NCBI GenBank assembly: GCA_029262065.1
Contig: JAJDAC010000020.1
Location: 1 to 64,000 of the forward strand
From: Candidatus Krumholzibacteriota bacterium
GTDB taxonomy: Bacteria > Krumholzibacteriota > Krumholzibacteriia > JAJRXK01
Length of the DNA: 64,000 bases
Direction of reading: 5' to 3'
In this document: one piece after another, positions 38,289 through 47,314 of the stretch
How the letters are laid out: every line of letters begins with the position of its first letter
Numbering within the stretch: the first letter of the stretch is position 1
Program-made: the position numbers and the translations under genes
Notes under the pieces: model-generated
The model's input: the letters and a program-made list of their open reading frames with translations, nothing else
Databases searched by the model: none
What the model was told of the DNA's origin: nothing

Positions 38289-39581
38289 TCAGGGCTGGAA
38301 CTTGTGGTGCACCGGCGGAGTGAGTCGTTCCAACAACACCGCCTCCACACCGTCGTGTGTCTTTCGTATCGCACGACCGCCCCGGCTCAGTCCCGAAAAC
38401 ATTCCCGCATCTACCAGGTCCCAGAGCGCGTACTTGGCCTGGCCGTCCACGGTGATCAGGCCGAAGTGGCCTTCCGATCCGGCGGTGCCGTCGCTCTTCC
38501 AGGGCTCATCGAACGCCTCGAAGTAGAAGCAGGTCAGGTTGCTCTCGCTCGTCCACTCGCGGATGGCGGCGTGGAACAGCCCGGCGATGTACTCGTTGGC
38601 CGCGTGCGTGCCGCCTTTTCCGTAGAAGGAATTGTCCAGGCTGGCCCAGCCCGTTTCGCCCATGTGGATTTCCTTCTCCACCCCGATCGAGGCCAGGTAG
38701 TCCTGTGTGGCCTGGTACTGATCCTTCTGCAGGGCGACGGCGCGCGCAATGGCTCGGTCGATCTGCTCGACCAACGGCAGTTCGGTCTCTTCGGGAAGAG
38801 GCGCCCACTGTAAGGCCGGGTTGTAGTAGGTGTCGTGGAACGCGTAGGTATGGAGTGACAGGAAATCCATGCGCGCGACGAGCTCGGCCAGGTTCTCGTT
38901 GCGGTAGCTCTCCTCGCCACCGAGCGCGGCCCAGTTTTCCGACGTCGTGATCATGGTGCCGGCGGGAATGTCGCCACGACCGCGCGCTGCTTGCAGATGC
39001 TTGACCCACCTGAGAATGGTGCCGGCGGGGACGAAATGGGCCTGCCATGTGACCATGGCCTCGTTCCCCACGGCGATGATCTTGACCACGTCGGAGTACT
39101 CACTTGCGAGCCTCATGGCACCCTCGATTTCCCGTAGGTTGAACTCGGCATCCTCGAGCGTGTGATCGACGCCTTCCTGAAAGGCATTCTTGCACTGGAT
39201 CCAGGCTCCGAGCATGACGTTCATCTCGAAGTTCGGATCTTCATTTTTCAGTTCTCTGATGGCCTGCAGGGTGCGCGCGCTGTGCGGGTAGATCGTCGTG
39301 TTGTAGGTACGGAGCAGCTTGATGCCCATGGCCGCGAGGATCCGCAGGTCTTCCTTGGTTTCTTCTAGGGTGGGTGTGTTCTCGACGCTTCGGGGCACCT
39401 TGCGGTGACCGGAGTAGGCGACCGCCCGAATGTCGCTGTTGCCAAGTAGGCTTGGGCCTTCTGTCAAGAGAGAGGCACCCTCGTCGAGCGCGGGCGAGGG
39501 AGTTGACGAACAACCCGAGTACGCCAACCCGTGCGCCAGGAAGGCGAGCAACAGGACGCATCGTTTCACGTGGCGAGGCAT
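38289..39581 (-). CDS. GH17-like lipoprotein glycosidase (beta-1,3-glucanase family)
   Basis: A 430-residue lipoprotein: the signal ends in the lipobox YSGC (Cys24). The TIM-barrel shows GH17 hallmarks: GIKLLRTYNTT near the first strands, acid/base Glu in AVGNEAM, SLHTYAF, nucleophile Glu in HMGETGWAS, and EAFDEPWK close to the end. GH17 enzymes act on beta-1,3-glucans by retention or transglycosylation. AAGGAGCT precedes the ATG. Together with the upstream GH2 and esterase it forms a glycan-degradation set, with laminarin-like glucan a plausible but unproven substrate. Confidence 0.85.
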   Translation of the reverse strand: MPRHVKRCVLLLAFLAHGLAYSGCSSTPSPALDEGASLLTEGPSLLGNSDIRAVAYSGHRKVPRSVENTPTLEETKEDLRILAAMGIKLLRTYNTTIYPHSARTLQAIRELKNEDPNFEMNVMLGAWIQCKNAFQEGVDHTLEDAEFNLREIEGAMRLASEYSDVVKIIAVGNEAMVTWQAHFVPAGTILRWVKHLQAARGRGDIPAGTMITTSENWAALGGEESYRNENLAELVARMDFLSLHTYAFHDTYYNPALQWAPLPEETELPLVEQIDRAIARAVALQKDQYQATQDYLASIGVEKEIHMGETGWASLDNSFYGKGGTHAANEYIAGLFHAAIREWTSESNLTCFYFEAFDEPWKSDGTAGSEGHFGLITVDGQAKYALWDLVDAGMFSGLSRGGRAIRKTHDGVEAVLLERLTPPVHHKFQP

Positions 39582-39750
39582 GGTGAGCTCCTTGGCGGGC
39601 CTTCTCGGTCAGATCCGGGAACTCTATGGGGCAGTGGGATATCGGTCAACCGCTTCACCCTGGCTCACTGGCAAGCAGATCTTCAAGACTCAACGACGCG
39701 CGTTGGAGAAGATGGGGCTCCGGCGGAGATAACTAACTTGCGACCTGCCA

Positions 39751-39768
39751 ATGGGACCCCGGTCCCAT
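39751..39768. promoter_or_regulatory. Perfect palindrome between GH2 and GH17 genes
   Basis: ATGGGACC-CC-GGTCCCAT is an 8-bp perfect inverted repeat with a 2-bp centre, located 170 bp before the GH17 start in a 269-bp gap. It could be a regulator site for separate control of GH17, or a weak terminator hairpin for the GH2 transcript; there is no T-run. Nothing else is recognised in the gap. Confidence 0.45.
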
Positions 39769-39850
39769 GTCTACAGTGTGGACACATCCATCACGGTCGG
39801 CCTCATTCGAGCTCGAACAAAGAAAGGGCAACTGCGGGCGCCCAGAAGGG

Positions 39851-41683
39851 CTACTCGCGAACCGACCATTCCTCGGCCAGCCCACGATAGTGCTCCTGGA
39901 GAAGTCCGAAGACCTCTTTGCGTTCGCCCCGATGATCAACCAAGCCCTTCAGGTTGTACCAGTCCTGCACTCCGGTGAGCTGCCGTCGCGGCGAGCGGAA
40001 GTCCTTGAGGATCCACGGGCTGATCCCGGCGAGCCCCTCGATGCGGCTTGCCCACGCGAGTGTTTCACGGTAGATCCGCAGGCCGAAGTCTTCCGTCCAG
40101 CGGTCCTTACTGGCGCCGCGAAACCCACGCTTCATCCCGGCGCCGAACTCGGAGAGAATCAGCGGCTTGTCCCAAGCCCGCGTCACTGGGCACGTGCGCA
40201 GGTCCTCGACGTCGGCCCAGTACCAGCCGATGTAGCTGTTGATCGCGAGAACGTCGGCCACCTCGCCGAAGGGATCTTCGACCACGAATCCGACGGGTCG
40301 GTCGTCTTCCATCTCCGCCCGAGCCCACATCGCGGCGGAGAGTAGCCGGGTCGAATCCAGGGCCTTGACGTGTTCTCCCAGGGCCACTCGAAACGAAGTT
40401 CGCACCGGGTCGTCGCCGGTCTCGTTGCCGATCGACCAGATGATGACGGATGCACGGTTGCGATCGCGTTCGATCATCTCGGTGAGATGCGTTTTCGCTT
40501 CCGCCAAAGTGCTCGGGTTGTCGTACTCGAGCGTCCAGTAGACGGGAACCTCGGCCCAGACGAGCAGCCCCAGCTCGTCGGCCATGCGGAGCATGGACTC
40601 GTCGTGCGGGTAGTGGGCGAGCCTTACGTAGTTGCAGCCCAGCTCCTTGGCCAATGCCAGCAGCTCTCGCGCGTCCGACTCGCCGTGCGCCCGACCCTCG
40701 CGAGACAGCGCCTCTTCGTGGATGCAGATGCCACGCAGGAACAGAGGCGATCCGTTCAGGAGGATCTCGGACCCGCGAGTCGCAACCGTGCGAAAACCCA
40801 CGCGGTCGGCCAGCGTGTCCTCCCGGGTCTTCACGCGCACGTCGTAGAGTCGAGGGTTTTCGGGGGACCACCGCTCGATGCGATCGCCAGCGTCGAGCAC
40901 GAAGGTCGACTGGCCCTGCTCGTTCGTTCGCGCTTCTTGCGAGAGGGCGAGTTCCTCGATCGAGATCGCAACACTCGCGTCGGCGGCCTCCGGTCCGTCG
41001 AGGCGGACTCGAGCCATGACCTGCGTGCCGTCGAACGACACCTCGAGGTCGCGCACGAAGGTGGCCGGGGTCTCGACCAGTCGGACTTCTCTCGTCAGGC
41101 CTCCGTAGTTCCACCAGTCGGTGTTCAGTGCGGGAACGCCGTCGCTTCGACGCTCGTTGTTCACGCGCACCGTCACGTCGTTGTCCCCCGAGCGAAGCAG
41201 TGCGGTAACCTCGAAGTGGAACGGCGTGTAGCCGACTTCGTGTTCACCGACCTCCGAGCCGTTCACCCAGACCTTTGCTCGCTTGTTCGCACCTCCGAAG
41301 CAAAGGAAATAGCGGCGCCCGGGCTGGGGCGCGGCTTCGAACGCTCGTCGATACCAAAGTGTCCCTTCGTAGAAGAACAGGTCGTCACGCTGTGAATTCC
41401 AGTCGCCTGGGACGCGCAGGACCTCGGCATCCGTGAAATTCCACTCTTCCGGATCGGTGGACGTGACCGGCCCAGCAGAACTCCAGAATCCGTTGTCGCG
41501 AGGGCGCGACAGGTAGTCGATCGATCCCGTATCGTAGGGGTCGACAACGATCTGCCACTCGCCATCGAGCACGACGCCATCCCGCGCGGTGACATTTGTA
41601 AGCTGGTCGGTAAGCTGGCCCAAGGATGCCGCCCGGGCCGGAAGGCATGTACAGAGGACCAAGAGGGCAATAACGAGTTTCAC
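39851..41683 (-). CDS. Exported glycoside hydrolase family 2 enzyme
   Basis: A 610-residue exported enzyme. The GTG at 41683 is chosen: it overlaps the upstream stop (GTGA), has AAGGTGG 8 nt before it and opens signal peptide MKLVIALLVLCTCLPARA. A jelly-roll sugar-binding domain (about 20-190, LWYRRAFEA, FGGANKRAKVWVNGSEVGEH), an Ig-like domain (190-300) and a TIM barrel follow. Acid/base Glu421 is in WSIGNE and nucleophile Glu512 in SEFGA. NTDWWNYGGL and CNYVRLAHYPHDE suggest the beta-glucuronidase-like branch. Located with an esterase and GH17. Confidence 0.9.
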   Translation of the reverse strand: MKLVIALLVLCTCLPARAASLGQLTDQLTNVTARDGVVLDGEWQIVVDPYDTGSIDYLSRPRDNGFWSSAGPVTSTDPEEWNFTDAEVLRVPGDWNSQRDDLFFYEGTLWYRRAFEAAPQPGRRYFLCFGGANKRAKVWVNGSEVGEHEVGYTPFHFEVTALLRSGDNDVTVRVNNERRSDGVPALNTDWWNYGGLTREVRLVETPATFVRDLEVSFDGTQVMARVRLDGPEAADASVAISIEELALSQEARTNEQGQSTFVLDAGDRIERWSPENPRLYDVRVKTREDTLADRVGFRTVATRGSEILLNGSPLFLRGICIHEEALSREGRAHGESDARELLALAKELGCNYVRLAHYPHDESMLRMADELGLLVWAEVPVYWTLEYDNPSTLAEAKTHLTEMIERDRNRASVIIWSIGNETGDDPVRTSFRVALGEHVKALDSTRLLSAAMWARAEMEDDRPVGFVVEDPFGEVADVLAINSYIGWYWADVEDLRTCPVTRAWDKPLILSEFGAGMKRGFRGASKDRWTEDFGLRIYRETLAWASRIEGLAGISPWILKDFRSPRRQLTGVQDWYNLKGLVDHRGERKEVFGLLQEHYRGLAEEWSVRE

Positions 41684-42843
41684 GGTGCATCCACCTTGGG
41701 TGCCAGCGATTGCTCGAGAGCTCGCATGGCCGGAACCAGGGCGACAAGTTCTGGTGACGGCGCCGCCTCGTAGAGGGCGATGGCGATTTCGACGGCACGC
41801 TTCGCACCAGCGATATCCGATGCTCCTGAAAGCGCCGACGCTCGAAGAAAATGGGCGAGAGGCGATTGCGGGTACAGTTCTACGTACAGGTCGCTCGCAC
41901 CCGCGGCCGAGTTCCAATCTTGCAGAGCCATGAAAATCTGCGTCGCCTGCTGTAGTCCATTTTCTCCGTAGAGAACTTCGTAGCCGTACTCGTTCGATAG
42001 GCGAGCGATGTGGTCGGTCAGTGCTTCGAGTCGACCCTGAACGAGCACCGCCTGGGTGAGTTTCCAGTCATTGGCGAACATTCGCTCGAGACCGTCGTAG
42101 TGACCCACCAGGCGGGTGGTCATGTGCGTCTGCCCAGCGAACTGGTGTGAGGCGACCTGGAACGAGTCAGATGCCTGCGCGGCGAGCGCCTGCTTCGCCT
42201 GGTCGAACCCGGCTTGTAGCTGCGGCTCGTCGCCGAGGCTCAGGTAGTAGAAGCCCACCTGCTGATTCTCGAGCTCGGGGATTCGGGACAAGAGCGGAGC
42301 CGCGAAGGCTTCGTCGAGGTAGGGGCTCTGCGTCAGGTAGCCGTGGAACAGGTCCGGCGCCTCCAGCATTGCGTACGTCACGAATATTCCGCCGTAGGAG
42401 TGTCCAGAGATCACGCGTAGTGGCGCTGCACGGTAGTTCTCTTCGACAAAAGCAACAATGTCGTCCTTCAGGTAGCGGAGGAATTCATGCGCGCGGCCCG
42501 ACGAGGTGTTTGCGTCGTTCCCCGCAGGCAAATAGTCCAAAGCGCGCGTCGTACCCGCGTGTAGACCCACGACCAGGAATTCGGGCGTCGCACCGGTTTC
42601 GGCCAGGAACGTGGCGACTGAGGCGGCGTAGTCGAGGTTGTTCTCGCCGTCGAGCACGTAGAGAACGGGGTAGGAGTTCTGAGTCTGCGCGTAGGATTCT
42701 GGTAGCTGAACGGTCAGGCTGCGCTTCTGATCCTCGTCTCCCACGCTGATCTCATGATCGAAGCGGTCGGCCTGAGCCAGAGCAGACGCGGCCAACAGAA
42801 GCACTAGTGGAACAACGACGGAAAATCGTGCGATGCGGAACAT
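41680..42843 (-). CDS. Exported PF00756 esterase with TPR-like C-terminus
   Basis: A 387-residue exported hydrolase with signal peptide MFRIARFSVVVPLVLLLAAS. Residues 25-270 are an esterase-D fold: YPVLYVLDGENNLDYAAS, nucleophile GHSYGGIFVTYA, His in FAGQTHMTT. The last 100 residues are helical repeats resembling TPR (DWNSAAGASDLYVELYPQS). Its ribosome-binding GGGGAG lies inside the last codons of the XRE gene (stop 42848), and its stop overlaps the GH2 start (GTGA), so the three genes form one operon. It probably removes ester decorations from the glycan attacked by GH2 and GH17. Confidence 0.85.
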   Translation of the reverse strand: MFRIARFSVVVPLVLLLAASALAQADRFDHEISVGDEDQKRSLTVQLPESYAQTQNSYPVLYVLDGENNLDYAASVATFLAETGATPEFLVVGLHAGTTRALDYLPAGNDANTSSGRAHEFLRYLKDDIVAFVEENYRAAPLRVISGHSYGGIFVTYAMLEAPDLFHGYLTQSPYLDEAFAAPLLSRIPELENQQVGFYYLSLGDEPQLQAGFDQAKQALAAQASDSFQVASHQFAGQTHMTTRLVGHYDGLERMFANDWKLTQAVLVQGRLEALTDHIARLSNEYGYEVLYGENGLQQATQIFMALQDWNSAAGASDLYVELYPQSPLAHFLRASALSGASDIAGAKRAVEIAIALYEAAPSPELVALVPAMRALEQSLAPKVDAP

Positions 42844-42847
42844 GAGG

Positions 42848-43078
42848 CTACTCCCCTGTGGGTTTCGTCAGTGAAAAAATGTCTTCGACCGGAACGCCGA
42901 AGTGACGCGCTATCTTGAGCGCGATGGTGGTAGAGGGGGTGAAGCGCCCGACCTCGATCGTGCTTATGGTCTTGCGGGACACGCCGATCGCTTGCGCCAG
43001 GTCGCTTTGCGAAAGGCGATGCTCGGCGCGGAACACACGAATGCGGTTGTGCAGGACTTCATCAGGCATCGCCACCAT
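42848..43078 (-). CDS. XRE-family transcriptional regulator
   Basis: A 76-residue HTH protein: RIRVFRAEHRLSQSDLAQAI, then GVSRKTISTIEVGRFTPSTT, the complete HTH_3 motif, and ALKIARHFGVPVEDIFSLT. It is the SinR/YozG-like small type usually paired with a membrane protein. The start is 43078, or 43069 three codons in; both overlap the end of the membrane-protein gene. It probably represses its own operon through the palindromes at 43548-43585, which would place the esterase and GH2 under the same control. Confidence 0.9.
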   Translation of the reverse strand: MVAMPDEVLHNRIRVFRAEHRLSQSDLAQAIGVSRKTISTIEVGRFTPSTTIALKIARHFGVPVEDIFSLTKPTGE

Positions 43079-43523
43079 CGCCCCGCATCAAATACAGAAA
43101 CGAAACGGAGAACGACGCGAAGATGATGGCGATGGCAATCTGGATGAAGAACTCACCTGGGAGCTGGCTCTGGGTGGCACTGAGGAACTCGAGCACGAAC
43201 AGGCTGATCATGGTGATGGCCCACGATGCCTTGCGTGCGCTGCGCATGGACTCCACCACGAAGCTGTCCGGGCCGAAATAGAGGCCCCGCTCGTGCCGAG
43301 GTAGCTTTGCGATCTTCCAATATATGAACGGCGCAACCACCAGAATCGCGATGGCCATGATCCCGATCTCGGCTGCATCCAGCACCCGCAACAGCGTCCC
43401 GTCGGCGAAGTGCATGGAAGCCGAAACTACGTACTTGGTCGCAACCAGCAGCCCCGCAATGCCAGCGAATCGCGCGTGGCGGTCGGCGGCGTCAGGGGTG
43501 CTCATTTGGGCTGTGGAGCTCAC
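43062..43523 (-). CDS. Four-helix membrane protein partnered with XRE regulator
   Basis: A 153-residue protein from a GTG preceded by GGAGG at 6 nt. Hydrophobic helices lie at about 20-40, 50-72, 95-113 and 125-147, with a basic cytoplasmic loop (KIAKLPRHERG). The size and its coupling to a small XRE gene match DUF2178-like membrane proteins of the common membrane protein-XRE pairs; I do not assign a family firmly. It may sense an envelope signal and modulate the repressor. Confidence 0.75.
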   Translation of the reverse strand: MSSTAQMSTPDAADRHARFAGIAGLLVATKYVVSASMHFADGTLLRVLDAAEIGIMAIAILVVAPFIYWKIAKLPRHERGLYFGPDSFVVESMRSARKASWAITMISLFVLEFLSATQSQLPGEFFIQIAIAIIFASFSVSFLYLMRGDGGDA

Positions 43524-43526
43524 TAT

Positions 43527-43787
43527 CTACCTCCATGGGTCTATTAGGGTATCAGAATGATACCTTAAGGTGTCAATATAGTACCCGTGGTTGTCGGTGT
43601 CAAGGGGGGCCTGAGTTCCATGGATCCGGTAGGGCGCCCGGCCGGTGTTGTAGTGACCAGACGGGCCCAAGCTTGCCGAAGCAAGCGCAGGTTTGGCTTG
43701 TTCGCGCTCCCCGCGAGGTTGGGATCCGGGCAACCCGGCGTTGCGAAAGGCGTCATCGGCGACTCTTTCCCTCAGCATGTCCTTCAT
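43527..43787 (-). CDS. Small hypothetical ORF after the exporter genes
   Basis: An 86-codon frame begins MKDMLRERVADDAFRNAGLP with CAGGAG 9 nt upstream, 47 bp after the permease stop on the same strand. The first 40 residues look coding; the rest (GHYNTGRAPYRIHG) is less convincing and runs into the promoter of the XRE operon. No family is recognised. Confidence 0.35.
   Translation of the reverse strand: MKDMLRERVADDAFRNAGLPGSQPRGEREQAKPALASASLGPSGHYNTGRAPYRIHGTQAPLDTDNHGYYIDTLRYHSDTLIDPWR
43548..43585 (-). promoter_or_regulatory. Tandem operators over the XRE-glycosidase operon promoter
   Basis: GGTATCA-GAA-TGATACC (43548-43564) is a perfect 7-bp dyad. A second 17-bp site GGTGTCAATATAGTACC (43569-43585) shares its outer bases, centred 21 bp away. 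On the minus strand a consensus -35 TTGACA (43571-43576) lies in the second site and a -10-like GATACC, 17 bp downstream, lies in the first, so bound repressor would block polymerase. Confidence 0.7.
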
Positions 43788-43834
43788 GACAAGACTCCTG
43801 AATGGGGATGGGATAGAGGGTGTCCGTTCGTGGC

Positions 43835-45052
43835 CTACTCGTATCGCAAGGCCGCGATAGGGTCGAGGCCAGCCGCCTTGCGCGCCGGCCAGAATCCGAA
43901 AAAGATGCCTACTGTCGCCGAGAAACCCAGTGCAACTCCCACCGCGACGGTGTCTATGGCCGTGGGCCATCCCGTGAGATAGGCAACCAGCCAGGAGCCG
44001 CCGTAGCCCAGTGCGACGCCGACAACACCGCCGAGAATTGACAGCACGACACTCTCCACCAGGAACTGTCGGAGGATATCGCCCGGCCGTGCTCCGACGG
44101 CCATGCGGACGCCGATCTCTCGCGTACGCTCGGTCACTGAAACAAGCATGATGTTCATGATTCCGATGCCGCCAACCAACAGTGAAATGCCCGCAATGGC
44201 GGCGAGCAGCAATGTCATCACTTCAGTGGTGCCCGTCGCAGCGTCGGCGAGATCGGACTGGTTGCGCACGGTGAAATCGTCGTCTTCCCAATCGGCGAGG
44301 CTGTGGCTTTCGCGCATGATGGTGGTGGCCTCTTCCATCGCCGCTGGTACATCTTCGGGGCTCCACGCCGAACCCAGAATCTGCGCGATGAACTGCCGGC
44401 CCGCGAGTCGCTTCTGAACGGTGGTGTATGGCGCGATTACGCAGTCGTCCTGGTTGTCGCCGCTTGCGGTCTGTCCCTTGCTCTCGAGAACGCCAATGAT
44501 GTCGAATGGAACGTCGCGCACGATGATTTGCTGACCCACGGGGTCCTGGTCGGGGAACAGCTCGCTTGCGACGGTACTCCCCAACAAGCAAACCTTGCGC
44601 GCAGAGCGGATGTCGGACTGGTCGAACCACTGGCCGGTTGCCACCGGCCAGTCACGGATGTTCTCGTAGGTGACATCGACCCCGTACAGCGGTGCGTGCC
44701 AGTTGCCGCCGCCGCCGCGGATGCGACCACCGGTCATGGTCACCGGTGAGACCGCACTGAGCAACATACCCTCTTCCGCGAGTTTCTCGGCATCGGCAAC
44801 TTGCAGTCGATTGAGACTGCCGGCGCCTCGGCTGACACCCCCCGAGCTGCTGGTGCCCGGCGTGATCACAACCATGTTCACACCCAGGTTGAGGATACTT
44901 TGCTCGATGCGTGACTGCGCGCCCTGACCGATGGCGACCATACAGATCACTGCACCCACACCAATGATGATGCCGAGCATGGTCAGTATGCTGCGCATCT
45001 TCGTGCGGATGATACTGCGTATGGCGATACGAATGAGTTTGTCGGATTTCAT
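43835..45052 (-). CDS. MacB-type ABC exporter permease
   Basis: A 405-residue permease of the MacB/FtsX fold: one N-terminal membrane helix (ILTMLGIIIGVGAVICMVAI), a periplasmic domain of about 230 residues, then three helices, the first LLLAAIAGISLLVGGIGIMN. The signature NIMLVSVTERTREIGVRMAV and the ending GLDPIAALRYE are family-typical. GGGAG precedes the ATG. Unlike E. coli MacB it is separate from its ATPase, encoded 9 bp upstream. With the adaptor it should export a peptide, lipid or drug through a TolC-type channel, which is not in the window. Confidence 0.9.
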   Translation of the reverse strand: MKSDKLIRIAIRSIIRTKMRSILTMLGIIIGVGAVICMVAIGQGAQSRIEQSILNLGVNMVVITPGTSSSGGVSRGAGSLNRLQVADAEKLAEEGMLLSAVSPVTMTGGRIRGGGGNWHAPLYGVDVTYENIRDWPVATGQWFDQSDIRSARKVCLLGSTVASELFPDQDPVGQQIIVRDVPFDIIGVLESKGQTASGDNQDDCVIAPYTTVQKRLAGRQFIAQILGSAWSPEDVPAAMEEATTIMRESHSLADWEDDDFTVRNQSDLADAATGTTEVMTLLLAAIAGISLLVGGIGIMNIMLVSVTERTREIGVRMAVGARPGDILRQFLVESVVLSILGGVVGVALGYGGSWLVAYLTGWPTAIDTVAVGVALGFSATVGIFFGFWPARKAAGLDPIAALRYE

Positions 45053-45061
45053 GGTGACTCC

Positions 45062-45805
45062 CTACACCGCGACGCTCGAGGAGAGGCCGCGTTTCGCGGT
45101 GCGCCGATCAGCGACGGGCTCGTCACGAATGATCAACCCGTCGCGTAGTTCAACGATCCGGCGGGCGTAGGCGGCGATATCGTTCTCGTGTGTAACCATC
45201 GCGATCGTCAAGCCGCGGTCGTTGAGTTCCTGGAACAACGCGAGGACTTCCATGCTGGTCTGTGTGTCCAGATTGCCCGTGGGTTCGTCCGCGAGTAGCA
45301 GGGACGGGGCGGTGACAAGCGCGCGCGCAATGGCAACCCGCTGTTGCTGTCCGCCCGAGAGTTCATTGGTCTGATGGTCCCGGCGATCGCCCAGTCCCAC
45401 GCGCTCGAGGGCCTCGCGCGCGGCAGCCACGGGATCGATCTTACGGTCCGAACGGTCGTAGAGCAGCGGGAGCTCGACGTTCTCCTGCGCGGTGGTACGC
45501 GCAAGCAGGTTGAAACTCTGGAACACGAAACCGATATGGTTGTTGCGGATATCGGCCAGCTGCTTGCGGGAAAGACCGTCCACCCGCTCGCCGTCCAATT
45601 CGTAGGTTCCCGAGGTCGGCCGATCGAGACAACCCACGATGTTCATGAGCGTCGACTTTCCCGAACCCGACGCACCCATGATGGCGACCATCTCGCCGGC
45701 GGTGATCGTCAAGTCGATACCTCGCAACGCATGAACCTGGTTGCGCCCCATCGCGTACGTCTTGTTCAGATCGCGCAGCGTGATGACCGCGTTGGCCTTG
45801 GACAT
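45062..45805 (-). CDS. MacB/LolD-type ABC transporter ATPase
   Basis: A 247-residue ATPase with all motifs: Walker [11 protein letters not shown]-loop FVFQSFNL, signature LSGGQQQR, Walker [10 protein letters not shown] and the switch His in [11 protein letters not shown]. Its size and the start [20 protein letters not shown] are typical of the MacB/LolD group. It is placed between adaptor and permease with 2- and 9-bp spacers, so the three are one operon. Confidence 0.95.
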   Translation of the reverse strand: MSKANAVITLRDLNKTYAMGRNQVHALRGIDLTITAGEMVAIMGASGSGKSTLMNIVGCLDRPTSGTYELDGERVDGLSRKQLADIRNNHIGFVFQSFNLLARTTAQENVELPLLYDRSDRKIDPVAAAREALERVGLGDRRDHQTNELSGGQQQRVAIARALVTAPSLLLADEPTGNLDTQTSMEVLALFQELNDRGLTIAMVTHENDIAAYARRIVELRDGLIIRDEPVADRRTAKRGLSSSVAV

Positions 45806-45807
45806 GA

Positions 45808-47067
45808 CTAGAATCCCCCGGCGGCTGGTGGACCGGGTGGACGCTGGCCGGTTTGTTGCTGTTGCTGAAATGGTGAGCTCTGGCTGCTTGTGGTGGCGCT
45901 GCGCGACACCCCGGCAATCACCAGCTGGCCCGCTTCGAGTTCGCGCCCCAGAACGACCGTGTTCGATCCGTCGCTGATGCCGGTACGGACGGGGATTGGC
46001 ACTAGCTGGCCGCCGCTATCGGCCGTCCAGAGCATGCCTCGGGAACCGGCGCCCCGGGCGGCGCCGGGACCGGCGCCCGGCCGCGGCGCAGACGAGGTGC
46101 TGTCCGAACGTGCTTCACGCTGGGATCGCATCCGCTCCATTGCGGCGGTCATCGCTTCGGTATCCGGCGTGTAGCGGAGGGCAGCGTTCGACACGTAGAG
46201 CGCGTCTGCCGCCGTGTCGACAATGAAGTCCACTGTTGCGGTCATACCGGGCAGTAGACGGCCGTCCGCGTTGACGACGTTGACGACTGCCGTGTAGTTG
46301 ACCACGTTGTCCTCGGTCGCGGACTGCAGCCGCACTTGTCGAACGGTTCCCTCGAAAACGTCATCGGGGTACGCCTGCACGGTGAAGCGAGCGGTCTGTC
46401 CTTCGACGATCTGACCGATGTCGCTTTCATCAACCGCTGCAAGGATCTGCATGCGGGTCAGGTCGCCGGCAATGAGGAACAACTCGGGAGCCGAGAAGCT
46501 GGCCTGGACGGTCTGGCCAACCTCCATGGACCGGGAGACGACCGTGCCGTCGATGGGAGAGGTAATGGTGGCGTACTTGAGGGTCTGACGTGCTCGGGTC
46601 AGGTCGACGTCGGCCGACTGCACCGATGCGCGTGCAACATCGAGGTTGTACTGAATGGTACTGTACTCACTGTCGGAAACCACGTGCTCTGTATGTAGTG
46701 AGTCAAAGCGTTCGTACTCGCGTAACGCTTGGCGAAGCTCTGCGTGGCTACGCGCGAGCTGAGCATCCGCCGCGGCCACTGCGTTGGCCAGAAGGGTCGT
46801 GTCGATGCGGGCGATGACCTGTCCAGCCTTCACCGTATCGTTGTAGTCGGCATAGACCTCATCGATGATGCCGGAGACCTGCGTTCCTACCTGCACCGTG
46901 GTAACGGCGTCGAGCGTGCCTGTGGCGGAGACAACGGCAGCCAGGTCACCTTGCTCGACAGCCACCAGACGGTAGTTGACCGTATCCTCGCTCCGACCGT
47001 TCCGGATGACTCCGAAAACGGTGGCTCCGACGATCCCGATAGAGACCATGATGAGTAACTTCTTCAT
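45808..47067 (-). CDS. MacA-type periplasmic adaptor
   Basis: A 419-residue membrane-fusion protein. It has an N-terminal membrane anchor (LLIMVSIGIVGATVFGVI), a barrel-sandwich half (TGTLDAVTTVQVGTQVSGII), an alpha-hairpin (about 95-165), the second half (ATITSPIDGTVVSRSMEVGQ) and a beta-barrel with LPGMTATVDFIVDTA. The C-terminal 70 residues are Gly/Pro/Gln-rich and low in complexity, unusual for MacA. First gene of the exporter operon; AAAGG lies before the ATG. It bridges the permease and an outer-membrane channel. Confidence 0.9.
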   Translation of the reverse strand: MKKLLIMVSIGIVGATVFGVIRNGRSEDTVNYRLVAVEQGDLAAVVSATGTLDAVTTVQVGTQVSGIIDEVYADYNDTVKAGQVIARIDTTLLANAVAAADAQLARSHAELRQALREYERFDSLHTEHVVSDSEYSTIQYNLDVARASVQSADVDLTRARQTLKYATITSPIDGTVVSRSMEVGQTVQASFSAPELFLIAGDLTRMQILAAVDESDIGQIVEGQTARFTVQAYPDDVFEGTVRQVRLQSATEDNVVNYTAVVNVVNADGRLLPGMTATVDFIVDTAADALYVSNAALRYTPDTEAMTAAMERMRSQREARSDSTSSAPRPGAGPGAARGAGSRGMLWTADSGGQLVPIPVRTGISDGSNTVVLGRELEAGQLVIAGVSRSATTSSQSSPFQQQQQTGQRPPGPPAAGGF

Positions 47068-47314
47068 GTCGCAACCTTTGCGGAAATGACTACCGGCGCC
47101 CTACGATGGCTGTCACGGTCCCCTGGGGGGGCTCGATCAGGGTGATGGCCCTTGCTATCCAACCAAACGAACGAAGAGCTGGGTTCCTGCGATGGAAAAT
47201 GATCGAGGCACGGGTCATTGGGGATGGGTCCGGAGCCTGGTGCGAGAGCTTCGGAGAAACGAGGGCGCGGGCGTCAACAATAGGAGGATGTCGTCTCAGC
47301 CAACAGGACGGGCT

